Assembly: GCA_022496185.1 (NCBI GenBank)
Contig: WTXG01000025.1
Location: 299,720 to 363,719 of the forward strand
Origin: Multifurca ochricompacta
Taxonomy: Eukaryota > Basidiomycota > Agaricomycetes > Russulales > Russulaceae
Reading direction: 5' to 3'
DNA length: 64,000 nt
Below are positions 1 through 11,383 of the stretch, one piece after another. Every line of letters starts with the position of its first letter. The first letter of the stretch is position 1. The notes beneath the pieces are model-generated. The model was not told the DNA's origin. It saw nothing but the letters and a program-made list of their open reading frames with translations, and did not search any database. A program made the translations under genes and the position numbers.

Positions 1-66
1 CAACGTAGCCTCATTCGTCTGCAGATATCTGGCTCGGTATTTTATTCCATCCGACCCCGACGTGCC

Positions 67-1641
67 ATGGACCATCCAGTTCCCCAGAAGCAGGAATTGG
101 TGTCTCACACTACAGATCCACCAGATTTTGAATCCTGGACTCGCGAGGAGCTGATTGCGCGCCTCAAAGAGTTATCCTACTCTTCTACCTCACACCCATC
201 GGCACCATCACAAACCTCATCGGCATCCAAGACGGATTTAGACCCGGACCAGGAGCCGAAATCCCCATCCAAGTCCCAAAAGTTGAAAAAGTCGAAATCA
301 TCGAAACGCGAATTTGACTTCTCTGCTTACCCTACGCGCAAAATCGCGCTCAAATTCAGCTACGCCGGCGCCGGCTTCGGAGGGCTCGCGTGGCAGACGG
401 GACCGACGCCGCTCCCTACCGTCGAGGGCGTGCTCTTCGCCGCACTCTCCAAGGCGAGACTTGTCGACCCAGATGGCGGTCTCGAGGGATGTGGGTGGGA
501 ACGTTGTGGGCGAACGGATCGTGGCGTCAGCGGGGCGGGACAGGTGGTGAGCTTGTATGTGCGTAGCTCGAACAGGCCGTCATCTACTCCGTTACCTTCA
601 TCGACAACCGAAACGTCGCCTGGCGCGAGCGGGGATGTGAATCCAGCCATGACGACGAACACCGAGGGCTCTGATCTACCTCCTCTCGACGCCCTTTCTC
701 AAGCAACCGTGAACTCAAATGTAGCTCCTGCAAGTACATCCGCATCTATACCGACTAAATCGGATCCGGAAGGAACGAAAGATCTCCGCTACCTACACAC
801 GCTCAACGCCATCCTCCCTCCATCGATCCGTGTCTACGCCTGGGCACCAGTCGCGCCGACGTTCTCAGCCCGCTTCTCATGTCGTACGCGCCACTACAAG
901 TACTTTTTCTCTGCGCGCAACCTCGACGTGGATGGGATGCGGGCCGGCGCAGCGCGGCTCGTTGGGGAACACGACTTTCGTAATCTGTGCAAGCTCGACC
1001 CGGCGAAACAGCTCACGTCTTTCAGGCGACGCATCGTGCGTGCAGACATATCTCCCCTTGTCAACCGTGGTGGTAACGGTAACGGTAACGGTGACGGCAG
1101 CAAAGGGATGCACGTGCTGGATCTCATCGGCAGCGCTTTCCTCTACAACCAAGTGCGACACATCATGGCCGTTCTCCTGCTCATCGGCGCACGGCTCGAA
1201 TCGCCGAGCGTCATATCCGCTTTGCTGAATGCCGATCCGGATGAGAGTGACGGAGGGAGGGTGCCAGTGGTGCCGGAAGGAGAGACACCACCGCCGCGCG
1301 TGACGTGCAAACCGGAGTACCAGATGGCCGATGCGCTTCCGCTCGTGTTATGGGATTGCGAGTACGCACCTGAGGATGCGGGATGGCGCACTGATGATAC
1401 AGGTTCCGATGGTGGCTCTGTCGGTCTGCACTCACAGCTAGTAGGACTCGCGGAGCGCGCACAGGTTGAAGCGACCCTCGCAGAACATTTTCTGGCCGCT
1501 GCATCTGAATTTCATGCACCGGCACCTCCTGTAATACAGCAACTGAACCAGGTCAACGTGGACCATTGGACGTTCCAATTGGTGGGGGTTTTGTACGACG
1601 AGAGGGGAGATATGTTAGACTACTGGAACGGAAGCGTTTAG
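67..1641 (+). CDS. DEG1: tRNA pseudouridine(38/39) synthase, Pus3/Deg1 type
   Basis: A single uninterrupted 524-codon frame. It should isomerise U38/U39 in the anticodon stem-loop of tRNAs (TruA family). The N-terminal ~95 residues are Ser/Lys-rich and probably disordered; a Leu-rich helix near residues 25-36 resembles the N-terminus of Deg1 homologues. The catalytic motif CGRTDRGVSG is visible, with the nucleophilic Asp at about residue 151. The TruA core then continues with LNAILPPSIRVYAWAPV, FSARFSCRTRHYKY, the GEHDFRNLCK segment and the GSAFLYNQVRHIM motif that lines the tRNA pocket. A low-complexity insert (about residues 165-240) splits the core, as often in fungal Pus3. No intron or frame problem is seen. 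The start is the first ATG in the frame. Pus3 is preferred over Pus1 because of FRNLCKLD and the MADALPLVLWDCEY C-terminal segment. Confidence 0.93.
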   Translation: MDHPVPQKQELVSHTTDPPDFESWTREELIARLKELSYSSTSHPSAPSQTSSASKTDLDPDQEPKSPSKSQKLKKSKSSKREFDFSAYPTRKIALKFSYAGAGFGGLAWQTGPTPLPTVEGVLFAALSKARLVDPDGGLEGCGWERCGRTDRGVSGAGQVVSLYVRSSNRPSSTPLPSSTTETSPGASGDVNPAMTTNTEGSDLPPLDALSQATVNSNVAPASTSASIPTKSDPEGTKDLRYLHTLNAILPPSIRVYAWAPVAPTFSARFSCRTRHYKYFFSARNLDVDGMRAGAARLVGEHDFRNLCKLDPAKQLTSFRRRIVRADISPLVNRGGNGNGNGDGSKGMHVLDLIGSAFLYNQVRHIMAVLLLIGARLESPSVISALLNADPDESDGGRVPVVPEGETPPPRVTCKPEYQMADALPLVLWDCEYAPEDAGWRTDDTGSDGGSVGLHSQLVGLAERAQVEATLAEHFLAAASEFHAPAPPVIQQLNQVNVDHWTFQLVGVLYDERGDMLDYWNGSV

Positions 1642-2361
1642 AGAGTGTCGAGGTTGTGAATGCACGATGGCGAAGTAGAAGGGGATTAAATTTATCTATG
1701 GGACCGGGCCGGTCTATAACATAACATACAATATACATAATAATTAATAAGTAAGGGTAATTAAAATTATTAATGGAAGTGGGAAGGAAGGGGGAAGGGG
1801 ATGATTGATTGTTGATACACGTTGATACACGATACACATGGTTTTAAAAGTCACGGGATCCGGCCGGAGAACCAAAATACCCTAAAAAGGGGGATATTGC
1901 TCAGCCACAGTAATTCAGAGGCCGCCGGAATTCCCACCAGCAAAAAGCGGGCGAGTGGGCCAAGCAAAGGGAGAGAACCCCCGCACCCGCACAAAGTTGA
2001 ACCGTTGCTGGCCCCCCAACTTTACTGCCCAGTGCAATAGAGAGTGAGCCTTGCCCTATTATCCCGTACCCGCGCGCCCGCCTCATCCGCTCATCCTCCC
2101 CTCGGCACTTCCCCCTCCCCATCCCTTTACTTTATCCCCCTCCTCAATTATCTTTTCAGTTCATTACATAGCCTTTAAAGGTTCGTCTCTCTTTTGCCCT
2201 ACCGTTCAACCTAGGGGCACATCCCGCCATCGATGAGAGAACATCCTCCTATAACCATTTAACTACACATATGCGTCCCATCTCTCCCTCTCCTTCTTAC
2301 CCTGGGATCGCGTGTTCTTGACGTGTCATTGGTCGCCCTTATGCTAACCCTTGCCATCCAG
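1642..2361. other. Intergenic region between the Pus3 and HMG-box genes
   Basis: No coding frame with recognisable similarity. The second half (about 2050-2340) is pyrimidine-rich, as expected for the promoter and 5' leader of the HMG-box gene that starts at 2362. The AT-rich part near 1730-1780 is a likely 3' end region for the upstream gene. Confidence 0.5.
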
Positions 2362-3164
2362 ATGCCGAAGCAAGCAACCACAGCGAAGGTGAGTCGACTC
2401 TCCCCCTCCCTCTCTACCTTCCTCTTTATGGCCTAAGCGCCTCTTTCGTATTTTTGAGCCTGAGCTGTTGAATATTGATGACTTTGTGTTTAGACACGTA
2501 AGGCAGTCGAGAAAACAGAGAAGACCCCCAGGGGCGGCGTGCGTAAAAAAGACCCCAAGGCACCCAAGCGTGCTCTTTCTGCCTATATGTTCTTCAGCCA
2601 AGACTGGCGTGAGAGGATCAAGGCAGAAAATCCCGATGCAAGCTTCGGTATGCATCTTTCTCTTTTTATTCAACTTTCTTGTTGGACGTGGGCTAAGGCA
2701 ATTTTCGAAATTTTGCGCAGGCGAAGTAGGTAAACTACTCGGCGCCAAGTGGAAAGAGCTTGACGACGAGGAGAAAAAGGTCAGTTTTCAAGGGCTTGAG
2801 TTCTATACATCCCCCTCTTCACGTTTGGTGGGCATACACGTGTCTCTGTCTTGATGACGATTAGCACCTATATGCTAATCTCCCGCCCATCATCGTACAT
2901 GTTGAACTTGACATCATACTAACCAATATTTTTTGTTTTTGTTTCTTTTTGTTTTTTGTTTTCTTTTTAAAAAAAAACAAAAAACAAAAACAGCCCTATA
3001 TCGAACAGGCGGCGCGGGACAAGTCGCGCGCTGAACAAGAAAAATCAGAATACGACGTGCGTACCATATTACCATTGTCCTGTATTATTTGTAATACTGA
3101 CCTGGATGTCTTTCAGAATAAGAACGCTGGCAGCGGTGGCGATGGCGATGATGACGACGAGTAG
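2362..3164 (+). CDS. NHP6: NHP6-like HMG-box chromatin protein (5 exons)
   Basis: Five exons (2362-2388, 2494-2647, 2721-2779, 2994-3056, 3117-3164) join in frame to 116 residues with GT-AG introns. A basic Lys-rich N-terminus (about 30 residues) precedes one HMG box beginning [16 protein letters not shown], continuing [28 protein letters not shown], and ending [17 protein letters not shown] short acidic Gly/Asp tail follows. Length and layout match Nhp6, an abundant non-sequence-specific DNA-bending protein that works with FACT on chromatin. The acidic tail is more like animal HMGB or basidiomycete homologues than yeast Nhp6. Intron 3 has an unusual A/T hairpin abutting its 3' splice site, reported separately. 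The start ATG is followed closely by the first donor, so the first exon encodes only nine residues. Confidence 0.92.
2946..2993 (+). promoter_or_regulatory. A/T inverted repeat abutting the 3' splice site of HMG-box intron 3
   Basis: Arms 2946-2962 (T-rich with two G) and 2974-2990 (A-rich with two C) are perfectly complementary over 17 bp. The 11-nt loop is itself self-complementary (five T, five A), so about 22 bp can pair. The 3' arm ends directly at the acceptor cag (2991-2993). In RNA the polypyrimidine tract would be sequestered in the 5' arm. The pairing is read from the sequence; a regulatory role is inference. Confidence 0.55.
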
Positions 3165-3920
3165 AGCAACCCTCAAATGCTGCATGGTCCCTTTTTGCGC
3201 CAACCTCACCAGCCTTAGTAGCATTGCCCGTCTTGGCTCTTGCTGAAGTTTTTACCCCGTACCGTCCCGTCTGATTTGTTTTTGAACCTTTGATGACATA
3301 AAACATCCGTGTTAGCGTTTCCTTTTCTTTTCTTTCTGTCTTTCAATATTCTTCTGTTTGTCCATCGTAACGTATTTGTGCTTCGCGCCTGTTTTCTGTG
3401 ACGGCCTCTTTAACAGCGCCGTTGGGGGAAACACGATATCTGTCCAGGGTCGCGCTGTACCTTTCACCTTTGGAGTTTGTGTAATAGTAAATGTTGATAA
3501 GCAAATGGGTCGTGAGAGTGAGAGTGAGTGAATAATAATGAGAAAGAAAAGAGTGAATGAGAAGGAGATATGAGGTGTTAGATTGGATAGGATTAGGATA
3601 GGATAGATGGAAGAAAGCAAGCAAGAACCAAAGACCGACCGAAATAATGGAGCGGAGGTTGAGCTAGCGCGCTATATCTCGTTCTCTCCATCTCTCCATC
3701 TCTCCTCGCTCTCTCTCCGTCTCCGTCTCTGTCTCCGTCTTCGTCTTCGTCTCTGTCTCTGTCTCTTCTAGCTCCTCTAGGTCTTGTGTGCCTGTCTCCA
3801 CTGCCACCGGAAGGTCTTCTACAAGACAGGGCACAAACCACCACTAAACGTTCCTTCTTTCTTTACCACCTGATTCCATCTCATCCCTCAGCCTCAACAA
3901 GTGATTTGCCAGTCACCAAG
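3165..3920. other. Intergenic region with CT-rich promoter tract of the OSBP gene
   Basis: No gene recognised. At 3665-3778 lies a dense CTCT/CGTCT tract (imperfect tandem repeats of tctccgtctccgtc type) on the plus strand, 140-255 bp upstream of the OSBP start codon. Such pyrimidine tracts are common just upstream of transcription starts in filamentous fungi. Confidence 0.6.
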
Positions 3921-5599
3921 ATGTCAGACACGGTCGATGATCAACCTGGCGATGTAAGATCTCAATCATTCTAAACCCCTCCTCTCCCGTCTACTTTCTC
4001 ATCGAGCACCTTTCTCCGTCATCACAGGCAGTCCCCGCGTCCCAAAAATCGACCTGGACACATTTTATTAAATCGTAGGCCCATTCATCTCCAGCCTATC
4101 ACCTACTCAATCGCTCCACACAGCATTGCATCCGTCTCTGGAGATCTCTCCTCGCTCACTGCACCACCGTTCATCCTCTCCCCGTCTCCCTCACAGAATT
4201 TCCCGGTGCGCTTACGATCAATCCAAACCCATTCTTACTCATTATATGCTGTTCCTTGTCCCACAGCATACTGGTGCGAGCGACCGGAGCTTTTGCGGCA
4301 ATAGCAGAGGGCAGGACACCGGAGGATCGTGCTAAACGTGTCCTTAAATGGTTCATCAGCACTCTCAAAGGCCAGTATACCTCCCGCAACGAAACCATGG
4401 GTTCAGAGAAAAAGTACGCCTCCCCTCTTTCTACACTACCCCTCAGTTGGTCATTAAACACGCCCGAGCAGACCCCTCAACCCCGTGCTTGGCGAGTACG
4501 TCATCGTGTCCAACCCCCTCGCCCTACCTGCTGCGGATTACATACCTGAGCCTTTCCTATTGCAGGCTATTTTACGGACACTGGCCCGATAAGAATGGAC
4601 GCGGATTGACGACGCTCGTCGTAGAGCAGGTCTCTCATCACCCTCCGATTACTGCATATTATATTGCCAATGCATCGCGCGGGCTCACACTCCAGGGTCA
4701 CAGCGCGCAGAAGACCTCTTTCTCAGGTGAGCTACTTTGTCCCGCAACCTTGTGCGTGATCCACGTATAGATGTATCTCCCAGGCGGGAACATTATCGTG
4801 AAGCAAGTCGGGCACGCCACCTTGACTGTCTCACTTCCCAATGAGAAGAAAGAGGAGTATTTGATTACACTCCCGCGCCTACGCATCGAAGGGCTCTGGT
4901 ACGGGTCGCCCTACATCGAGCTCGCCGAGACTTCGTATATTCAGAGTTCGTCTGGCTGGCTGTCGACGATCAAGTACCAGGGCAAGGGCTACTTCTCTGG
5001 AAAGTCGCATTCCTTCAAGGCGGATTTCACACCGCCGATTGGCGCCGGCTCAGGCTCGCAAGCGAGCAGTTTCGAGGGGCAGTGGAAATCAACGAGCAAG
5101 GACACGAGGACAGGTGCAGTCTTCACGGACGTGACGAGTCCGAAGGAGGAGGTTACTGTACGACAGGTGGAGGAGCAGGGAGAGTGGGAGAGCCGCGCGT
5201 TGTGGTACAAAGTCGCGAAGGGGATCCGGGAAGGTGACTTTGAAACGGCCGCGCGGGAGAAGAGTCGTATTGAGGTGTGCATTTTTCCCTCTCTTTATCT
5301 CTTTTTTTTTTGGTGCTATTCCTGAGGAGGGTTAATAACAGAACGAGCAACGTCAAAGACGGCGCGACGAGGTGGCAGCGGGCACCAGTTGGCAACTCAA
5401 ACACTTTGTGCACCAGGGGGACGATCCACTCTGTACGTCGATCTGTCTCTTTTTATATTCTCTTCGTCTTCTCTCCCCCAGTTTTTCTCACCTCTCGTTA
5501 CCAGATGAGCGTCTAGGCAAACTTTTCAAGGCTGTCCCACCGATCGAGGACGTTTACATCTATCAGAATAACGGCCCTACGTTTGACGACAGCGCGTGA
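3921..5599 (+). CDS. Oxysterol-binding protein (Osh/Kes1 family), multi-exon
   Basis: A lipid-transfer protein exchanging sterol and PI4P between membranes. At least eight short exons: 3921-3953, 4028-4074, one starting about 4124, one starting about 4267 and ending 4413, then 4472-4495, 4566-4726, 4784-5274, 5342-5432 and 5505-5599. The ORP signature EQVSHHPP is encoded at 4624-4647, preceded by LFYGHWPDKNGRGLTTLV. FILSP and SLTEFP segments of the lipid-binding lid region lie at 4170-4205, and the C-terminus reads FVHQGDDPLYERLGKLFKAVPPIEDVYIY. No PH or ankyrin domain is present, so this is the short Kes1/Osh4-like form of about 390-400 residues. Two coding homopolymers appear one base short (CCCC at 4180-4183, TTTT at 4291-4294). 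Restoring either frame gives the family consensus, so these look like sequence errors, not a dead gene. Confidence 0.88.
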
Positions 5600-6572
5600 G
5601 CTAGCTTGCGGCTTTGGGTTGGACCATGATCTCCTCCCGTTACCGTCCCTGTCTGGTGCCTGATGATGATTCCATATTCGCTTTGTGTAGTCGCGGCAGT
5701 AGAGGTTTTGTAACTAGTGTATAAAGTTTTTGTTTTTGCAAGCATAGTACTATATGGACATTTGTGATGCTTTCATGACATGAAGGCGTTTGCTTTCGCA
5801 CACCTCATTTCAGTTTCAGAGAGTCTAGGTCATCACATCATCATTTTTATACGTGACACGTACTGTGATCAGCTGCGAGCCAGTACTAATCGATGCTGGG
5901 AACTATGCACACCCATCCTCTGCCCTTTCAATTGCCATCTCCTCAACCATTCCAGTTTAACACACGGTCAGGTGTCATGAAGCATCTGCTTAGATTCGTT
6001 CACAACTCATATCTACAGCACGCCCTAGATGCAGACAGCGAGCGCGGTTGGTGTCCTGCTTGGAAAGGTCTCGGTCTTGAAGATTTCTTCCCTGGTCCAG
6101 GCGTCTTTGCGTAGCTATCCCAATGCAGTCTTTTCTCCGTGGTGATTCAGTGACCGGCTACAACAATGGCCAATTAACTATCGTGAATCGTGGCGCAATA
6201 CCATACCAACTACAAAGGCGAATGATTTATTGCAAACCCGTCACTCAAGCACACGGTATGGACCTTGTGGTACACAACTTTGATTTACATCCCGAGTCAC
6301 GACCCCTTTGCTTGCCTTGTGGAACTCAGGTCCAAGGATGTTTTTTCAGAGCTTTTATGTTTCCGCAAACGGTAGTGTACGGCATGGGATAGGCAAGACC
6401 AGCGTGGAACTCTCACTTGCGGCTTATCGCAAGGAACATGAGAGACAAACAACCCTGGCACGGCGGTATATAAGATGTTCGACGGAACTCCGTGTTGTCC
6501 CTTCCCTTGGGCTTCTTTGCCGGTAGCGTTTCTGCAGCCCCTTCTCGACTTGCGACGACAATATAATCAAAC
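5600..6572. other. Intergenic region containing an amine-oxidase relic
   Basis: The only coding trace I recognise is the short amine-oxidase fragment around 5990-6114 (separate entry). The last ~150 bp, with tataagatgttc near 6470, are a plausible promoter for the oxidase starting at 6573. Confidence 0.5.
5990..6114 (+). pseudogene. Decayed fragment of a flavin amine oxidase
   Basis: The frame encodes DADSERGWCPAWKGLGLEDF followed by FPGPGVF. It aligns without gaps to YADTERGRYPVWQGLDLENF-LPGSGIVF in the intact oxidase at 6573-8507 and to YADKERGRYPVWQGLDLQHF-FPGSGVVF in the copy at 9417-11383. Only this ~35-residue block is recognisable; the FAD-binding N-terminus and the C-terminus are absent. 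It lies about 450 bp upstream of the first intact copy in the same orientation, so it is probably the remnant of a third tandem copy. Confidence 0.7.
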
Positions 6573-8507
6573 ATGTTCACCGTCCCATTTCGTGCTATCA
6601 CGGTGCTCTGTACCATCATCACCTATGCATTTGCGCTGCCGAAGCCAGAGCCTGTTCCGGTTCGGTTCCGATCATCCATTCCGGTCCCGGTGCACGCGCA
6701 CTACCCGATAAACAAGTGCTCATCCTCGGTGGGGGCGTCGCCGGCGTCATCGCCGCGCGTAAGCTTGCAGAGGAGGGCATCACCGACTTTCTCATCGTTG
6801 AGGCGAGGGATGAACTGGGCGGTCGCATGCGCAGCGCCCCGTTTGGCGAGCCAGGACATCAGTTTACGGTCGAGCTTGGGGCGAACTGGATTCAGGGGAC
6901 GCAGGAAGGTAATGGTCCTGCGAACCCTATTCTGGTGTTGGCCCGCAACCATAACCTCAGCACTGCCGAGAGTGATTTCTTCACGAGTATGAGTACGTCA
7001 CGGGTGTTTTGGATATGTGTTAAAAAAAAAAAAAAAAGTCTCTGATGGTTTGGACGTGTAGCGACTTATGATCAAACTGGAGCGGTGGATTATTTGGACG
7101 TATTCAACAACTCTGTTGACGCATTTACCAATCTAACGGTCGCTGCTGGCGCGCGCGTCCCCCAGAGTCTCGTCGACCTGACGGCACGCACCGGTTACTC
7201 CCTGATGGACCAGAAACCAAAAACGCCACAGGAGAAGGCCTCCGAGTACTTTCAATTTGACTGGGAATATGCACAGACGCCCGAGCAATCGTCCTTCGTT
7301 GCTTCGTCCTGGGTGAGTTCGCGCGTGATTTTGCCATCAGAAGTTTTTTTTTTTTTTTCAGGCGATTGACGGACTTCCTGTCACTAGGGAAACAATTTTA
7401 CGTACAACGTTGACCAGGGCGGTTTCTCAGGTGGCAACCTATTCTCCATCGATCAGCGTGGCTTCAAGCACCTCATTCAAGCAGAGGCAGCTGAATTCCT
7501 CAATTCTTCACAAGTCCTTCTCAATGCTACTGTTTCCACAATCGAATACTCCGACTCGGCCGTCTCTGTCACACTCACAGATGGAACGAAGCTAAATGCG
7601 AAATATGCGATCTGTACCTTCAGTCTTGGGGTATTACAAAATGATGACGTCCGATTCGAGCCTGCCTTGCCAGGATGGAAGGCTGAGGCGATACAGAGCA
7701 TGACAATGGTGCAGAATCAGGTTTGATCTATGGATACGAGTGGGACGCTCACGATGACTCCTAAAAGGCAACATACACCAAGATCTTCCTTCAATTCCCT
7801 CAAAGTTCTGGTTTGACACACAAGTAGGTGCCATTAAACGTCATACCGGAGCCAAGATCGTGATTACAATTTTCCACACAGTATGGGCTGTACGCGGACA
7901 CCGAGCGGGGACGTTATCCCGTCTGGCAAGGTCTCGATCTCGAAAATTTCCTCCCTGGTTCGGGCATCGTCTTTGTTACGGTCACCGTAAGGTCCAAACC
8001 TGTTCATCATGAAATTCAGCTCGACTAACGTCTGTTCAAAACTTGTATTTTGTAGGGTGACTATTCCGAACGTATCGAGGCGCTATCCGATGCGCAAGTC
8101 CAGTCTGAAGTGCTGGGCGTGTTGCGAGCGATGTACCCGAACGTGACGATTCCGGATCCTACGGCATTCTTCTTCCCACGATGGTTCAGTGACCCGCTCT
8201 ATCGTGGGAGCTACAGCAACTGGCCTGCAAGCTTTGTCACGCAACACCATACCAATCTACGCGCGTCTCTAGGCCGACTTTGGTTCTCGGGTGAAGCATT
8301 GAGTGAGAAGTACTTTGGTACGTATTATAAAATATTTTGTTTGGGAATGCGTTCCGGTTTCTAATGAGGATGGTAGGGTTCTTGCATGGGGCGTATTTCG
8401 AGGGCGAAGCCACGGGCGCGAGCGTTGCACAGTGTCTCAAGGGTCAGGGGTGCGCACCCTTGCCCCATATTACGAAGATAACCAATAGCGTTGGTTACGA
8501 CGTATAA
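6573..8507 (+). CDS. Secreted flavin polyamine/amine oxidase, copy 1 (multi-exon)
   Basis: FAD-dependent amine oxidase, probably oxidising polyamines or related amines outside the cell or in the secretory path. It has a hydrophobic signal peptide (FRAITVLCTIITYAFA) followed by a Pro-rich stretch. The Rossmann dinucleotide site LILGGGVAGVIAARKL is at about 6716-6760, then EARDELGGRM and ELGANWIQG. The substrate domain runs from 7070, and the C-terminal FAD motif is GRLWFSGEALSEKYFGFLHGAYFEGEA, ending GYDV at 8507. Introns include 7313-7387, one near 7710-7770 and others at about 7825-7880, 7990-8055 and 8320-8378. Two one-base deficits appear: one between 6640 and 6690 just after the signal peptide, and AAA at 7802-7804, where the paralogue has AAAA. 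The tail-to-tail partner is at 9417-11383. Substrate is inferred from family only. Confidence 0.85.
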
Positions 8508-9416
8508 TTCCTGTTTATCTTTATATCATCACTCCGTATTTAGTGCGACCCCACTCATACTATTCTTGTGCATTTATTTAACCAAGAACAAGTTTGACCT
8601 TTCTCTTTGTCATTTTGGATGCAAGCCTCTTTGCATGTTGTTCCAAGAAGCGCCACTTTCATTGCAGGGCCCCATTCCTACCTAGTTCCAACCTTTTTGC
8701 TCATCATTCATCTGGATCCTTGGATACCGCCCCACGTCAGTCATTCTTGCAAACCTAGTGGATCGGGCCCTATCCCGTTCCTCCCTTTCAGGGAGATACT
8801 GGGACGAGTGGGGCATTTAAACCTTGATCTCGAGCAGTGACCGGTGGTGAGTTCAAGGACAAGTTCCATGAAGTATGTCATCGGCCGTGACATTTCTCCC
8901 ATCGTCGAAAGTGCGTAGTAAATTCACAGGTATCCTTGGTCATACATACTCGGGGGGAATTGAAGGGTTGGATTTGCGTGTGTGTGTGTGTATGTGTGTA
9001 TGTGTGTATGTGTCTTGTTGGTGCCTTTGTCGTTGCCTTTCTGCCTCCTGCTCTCGGTCCGACTTTTTATACATTCGGTGGAAATTATTGATTGCATATT
9101 TTGCTCCGCGCATACCATACTTGAGCAGTTACATTTAAATGGGGACGGCATGGGGAAAGCCATTGGTACGAACGAGACACGGAATAGAAGCAATGCTGTA
9201 GCTTAATAGCAGCGAATGCGAAGGTCGCTTAGGGTTACCACTTGAGCTTACCTCCTCCATCAATGAATTAGTCAAGAGTGTGTGTAGCTGTGTGCAATGA
9301 AGTGCAAAATGTTACTCGGATAAAAAATAATCGAATTTTCCGGGCGAGTTATTTCAACCATGTATTTGTTGAACAAGGTTACAGATTGATGAAAGTATCG
9401 GAAAGGGTATGACAGA
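8508..9416. other. Spacer between convergent amine-oxidase genes, with TG microsatellite
   Basis: About 900 bp hold the two 3' ends of the convergent oxidase genes. No gene recognised. A (TG)n/(TATG)n microsatellite lies at 8977-9013. The spacer shows no obvious inverted continuation of the gene duplication. Confidence 0.5.
8977..9013 (+). repeat. TG/TATG microsatellite
   Basis: About 37 bp of gtgtgtgtgt followed by tatgtgtg units in the spacer between the two amine oxidase genes. Confidence 0.85.
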
Positions 9417-11383
9417 TTACGCATCGTAAGGAGCAGTGTTATGAATCTCTGCGATGTGGGGTCGCGGCGCACATCTTGAAGTTTTGAGGCAGTTCGCGAC
9501 ACGCTGGCCAGTTGCCTCACCTTCGAAATATGCGCCATGCAAAAATCCTGTCATAGTCGTCGTCAACTATCAACAATAATAACAACAACCCAGGGTAACA
9601 CAGAAAGAAAAGAAGAAAGAAAGAAAGAAAGAAAAAACACATACCAAAGTACTTTTCACTCAGTGCTTCACCAGCAAACCAGAGACGGCCAAGAGACGCC
9701 CGTATGTTAGTATGGTGTTGCGTGACAAGGCTTGCCGGCCAGTTACTGTAGCTCCCGCGGTAAAGCGGGTCGCTGAACCATCTCGGGAAGTGGAACGCGG
9801 TAGGATCCGGGATCGTTACGTTCGGGAACATCGCCCGCAGCACGCCGAGTACTTCCGACTGGACCTGAGCATCGGATAGGACCTCAATACGTTCAGAATA
9901 GTCACCCTACGGTATCACAGCCAGTCAGAGAATGCTAGTCCAGATTTGTGTAGAACTTCGGTGGGGCAATTACCGTGACCGTGACAAAGACGACGCCTGA
10001 ACCGGGGAAAAAATGTTGAAGGTCGAGGCCTTGCCAAACTGGATACCGCCCACGTTCTTTGTCTGCGTACAGGGCAAACTGGCAGAATAATGATGAGGAG
10101 GGGAGAGTTGTCCATGTCAATCGGATCTATGCAACCATCTTAGACAACCTACTTGCGTGTCAAACCAGAACTTTTGAGGGAATTGAAGGAAGATCTTGGT
10201 GTATGTTCCCTGTCAAAAGCCATCATGAGCGCTCCTCTTGTATCCATAAATCAAGCCTGATTCTGCACCATTGTCATGCTCTGTATCGCCTCAGCCTTCC
10301 ATCCTGGCAAGGCAGGCTCGAATCGGACGTCATCATTTTGTAATACCCCAAGACTGAAGGTACAGATCGCATATTCCCCATTAGCTTTCTTCCATCTGTG
10401 AGTGTGACGGAGACGGCCGAGTCGGAGTATTCGATTGTGGAAACAGTAGCATTGAGAAGGACTTGTTCAGGTTTGAGGAATTCGGCTGCTTCTGCTTGAA
10501 TGAGGTGCTTGAAGCCACGCTGATCAATAGAAAACAGTTGCTATCTGAGAAACCGCCCTGGTCAACGTCGTACGTAAAGTTATTACCCTAGTCATGTGAG
10601 GTCAGATAACTTAATTTTGATTCAAATGAGTGACGCACCCAAGATGAGGCGATGAGGGATGATTGCTCTGGAGTTTGTGCATACTCCCAATCAAACTGGA
10701 AATATTCGGAGGCTTTCTCATGCGGTGTCTTTGGCTTTTGGTTGATCAATGAGTAACCCGTGCGTGCCGTCAAGTCCACAAGGCTATCAGGAACGCGCGC
10801 CCCAGCTGCGACGGTAAGGTTCGTATATGCTTCGACCGATTTGTTAAATACGTCTGAATAATCCACTTGTCCCGTCTCATCATAAGTCGCTACACGGGAA
10901 TGTGTCAGTGTCCGAGTCTCCCGACTAAATCTCGACCCCCCCCCATCACCCCCAAAAAAAGAAAAGAAAATGGGACGCACTGATGCTCGTAAAGTAATCG
11001 CTTTCAACGGCGCTGATGTTATGCTTGCGGGCCAACACGAGGATAGGATTAGCAGGACCGGTACCCACTTGCGTGCCTTGAATCCAGTTCGCGCCAATCT
11101 CAACTGTGAGCTGACGACCCGGGGCACCAAACGTGGTGCTGTGCATGCGACCGCCCAGTTCATCCCGCGCCTCAACGATGAGGAAGTTGGTGATTCCCTC
11201 CTCTGTAAGCTTACGCGCGGCAATGACCCCCGCGACGCCTCCGCCGAGGATGAGCACCTGTTTTCCAGACGGCAGGGTATGTGCATCTTTCGGGGTGTTG
11301 CCCAAAGCCGGAATGGGAACTGGTGTGGAGGGCTTGGGCAACGCAAACGCAGAGGTGAATATTGCGCAAAGCCCATGATACAT
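9417..11383 (-). CDS. Secreted flavin polyamine/amine oxidase, copy 2 (multi-exon)
   Basis: Paralogue of the gene at 6573-8507, on the opposite strand and tail-to-tail. The start at 11383 gives a short leader MYHGLCAIFTSAFA; an ATG at about 11404 in another frame could supply a fuller signal peptide if one base is missing there. FAD site QVLILGGGVAGVIAARKL, then EARDELGGRM, EIGANWIQG, and the C-terminal RLWFAGEALSEKYFGFLHGAYFEGEA. Intron positions match copy 1. Copy 2 keeps CCTCAAAAG where copy 1 has lost an A. It lacks one base near 10537 (AACTG versus AACCT in copy 1) and one near 10381 (CTAAT versus CTAAAT). Its extreme C-terminus diverges (SRCAPRPHIAEIHNTAPYDA). A (GAAA)n run fills its last intron at about 9602-9640. 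Secreted location is inferred from the leader. Confidence 0.83.

Noticed and set aside
6573..8507. Amine oxidase 1 as a pseudogene because of frameshifts
   Set aside because: Shifts are single-base homopolymer deficits like those in essential genes in this window; all motifs and splice sites are otherwise intact.
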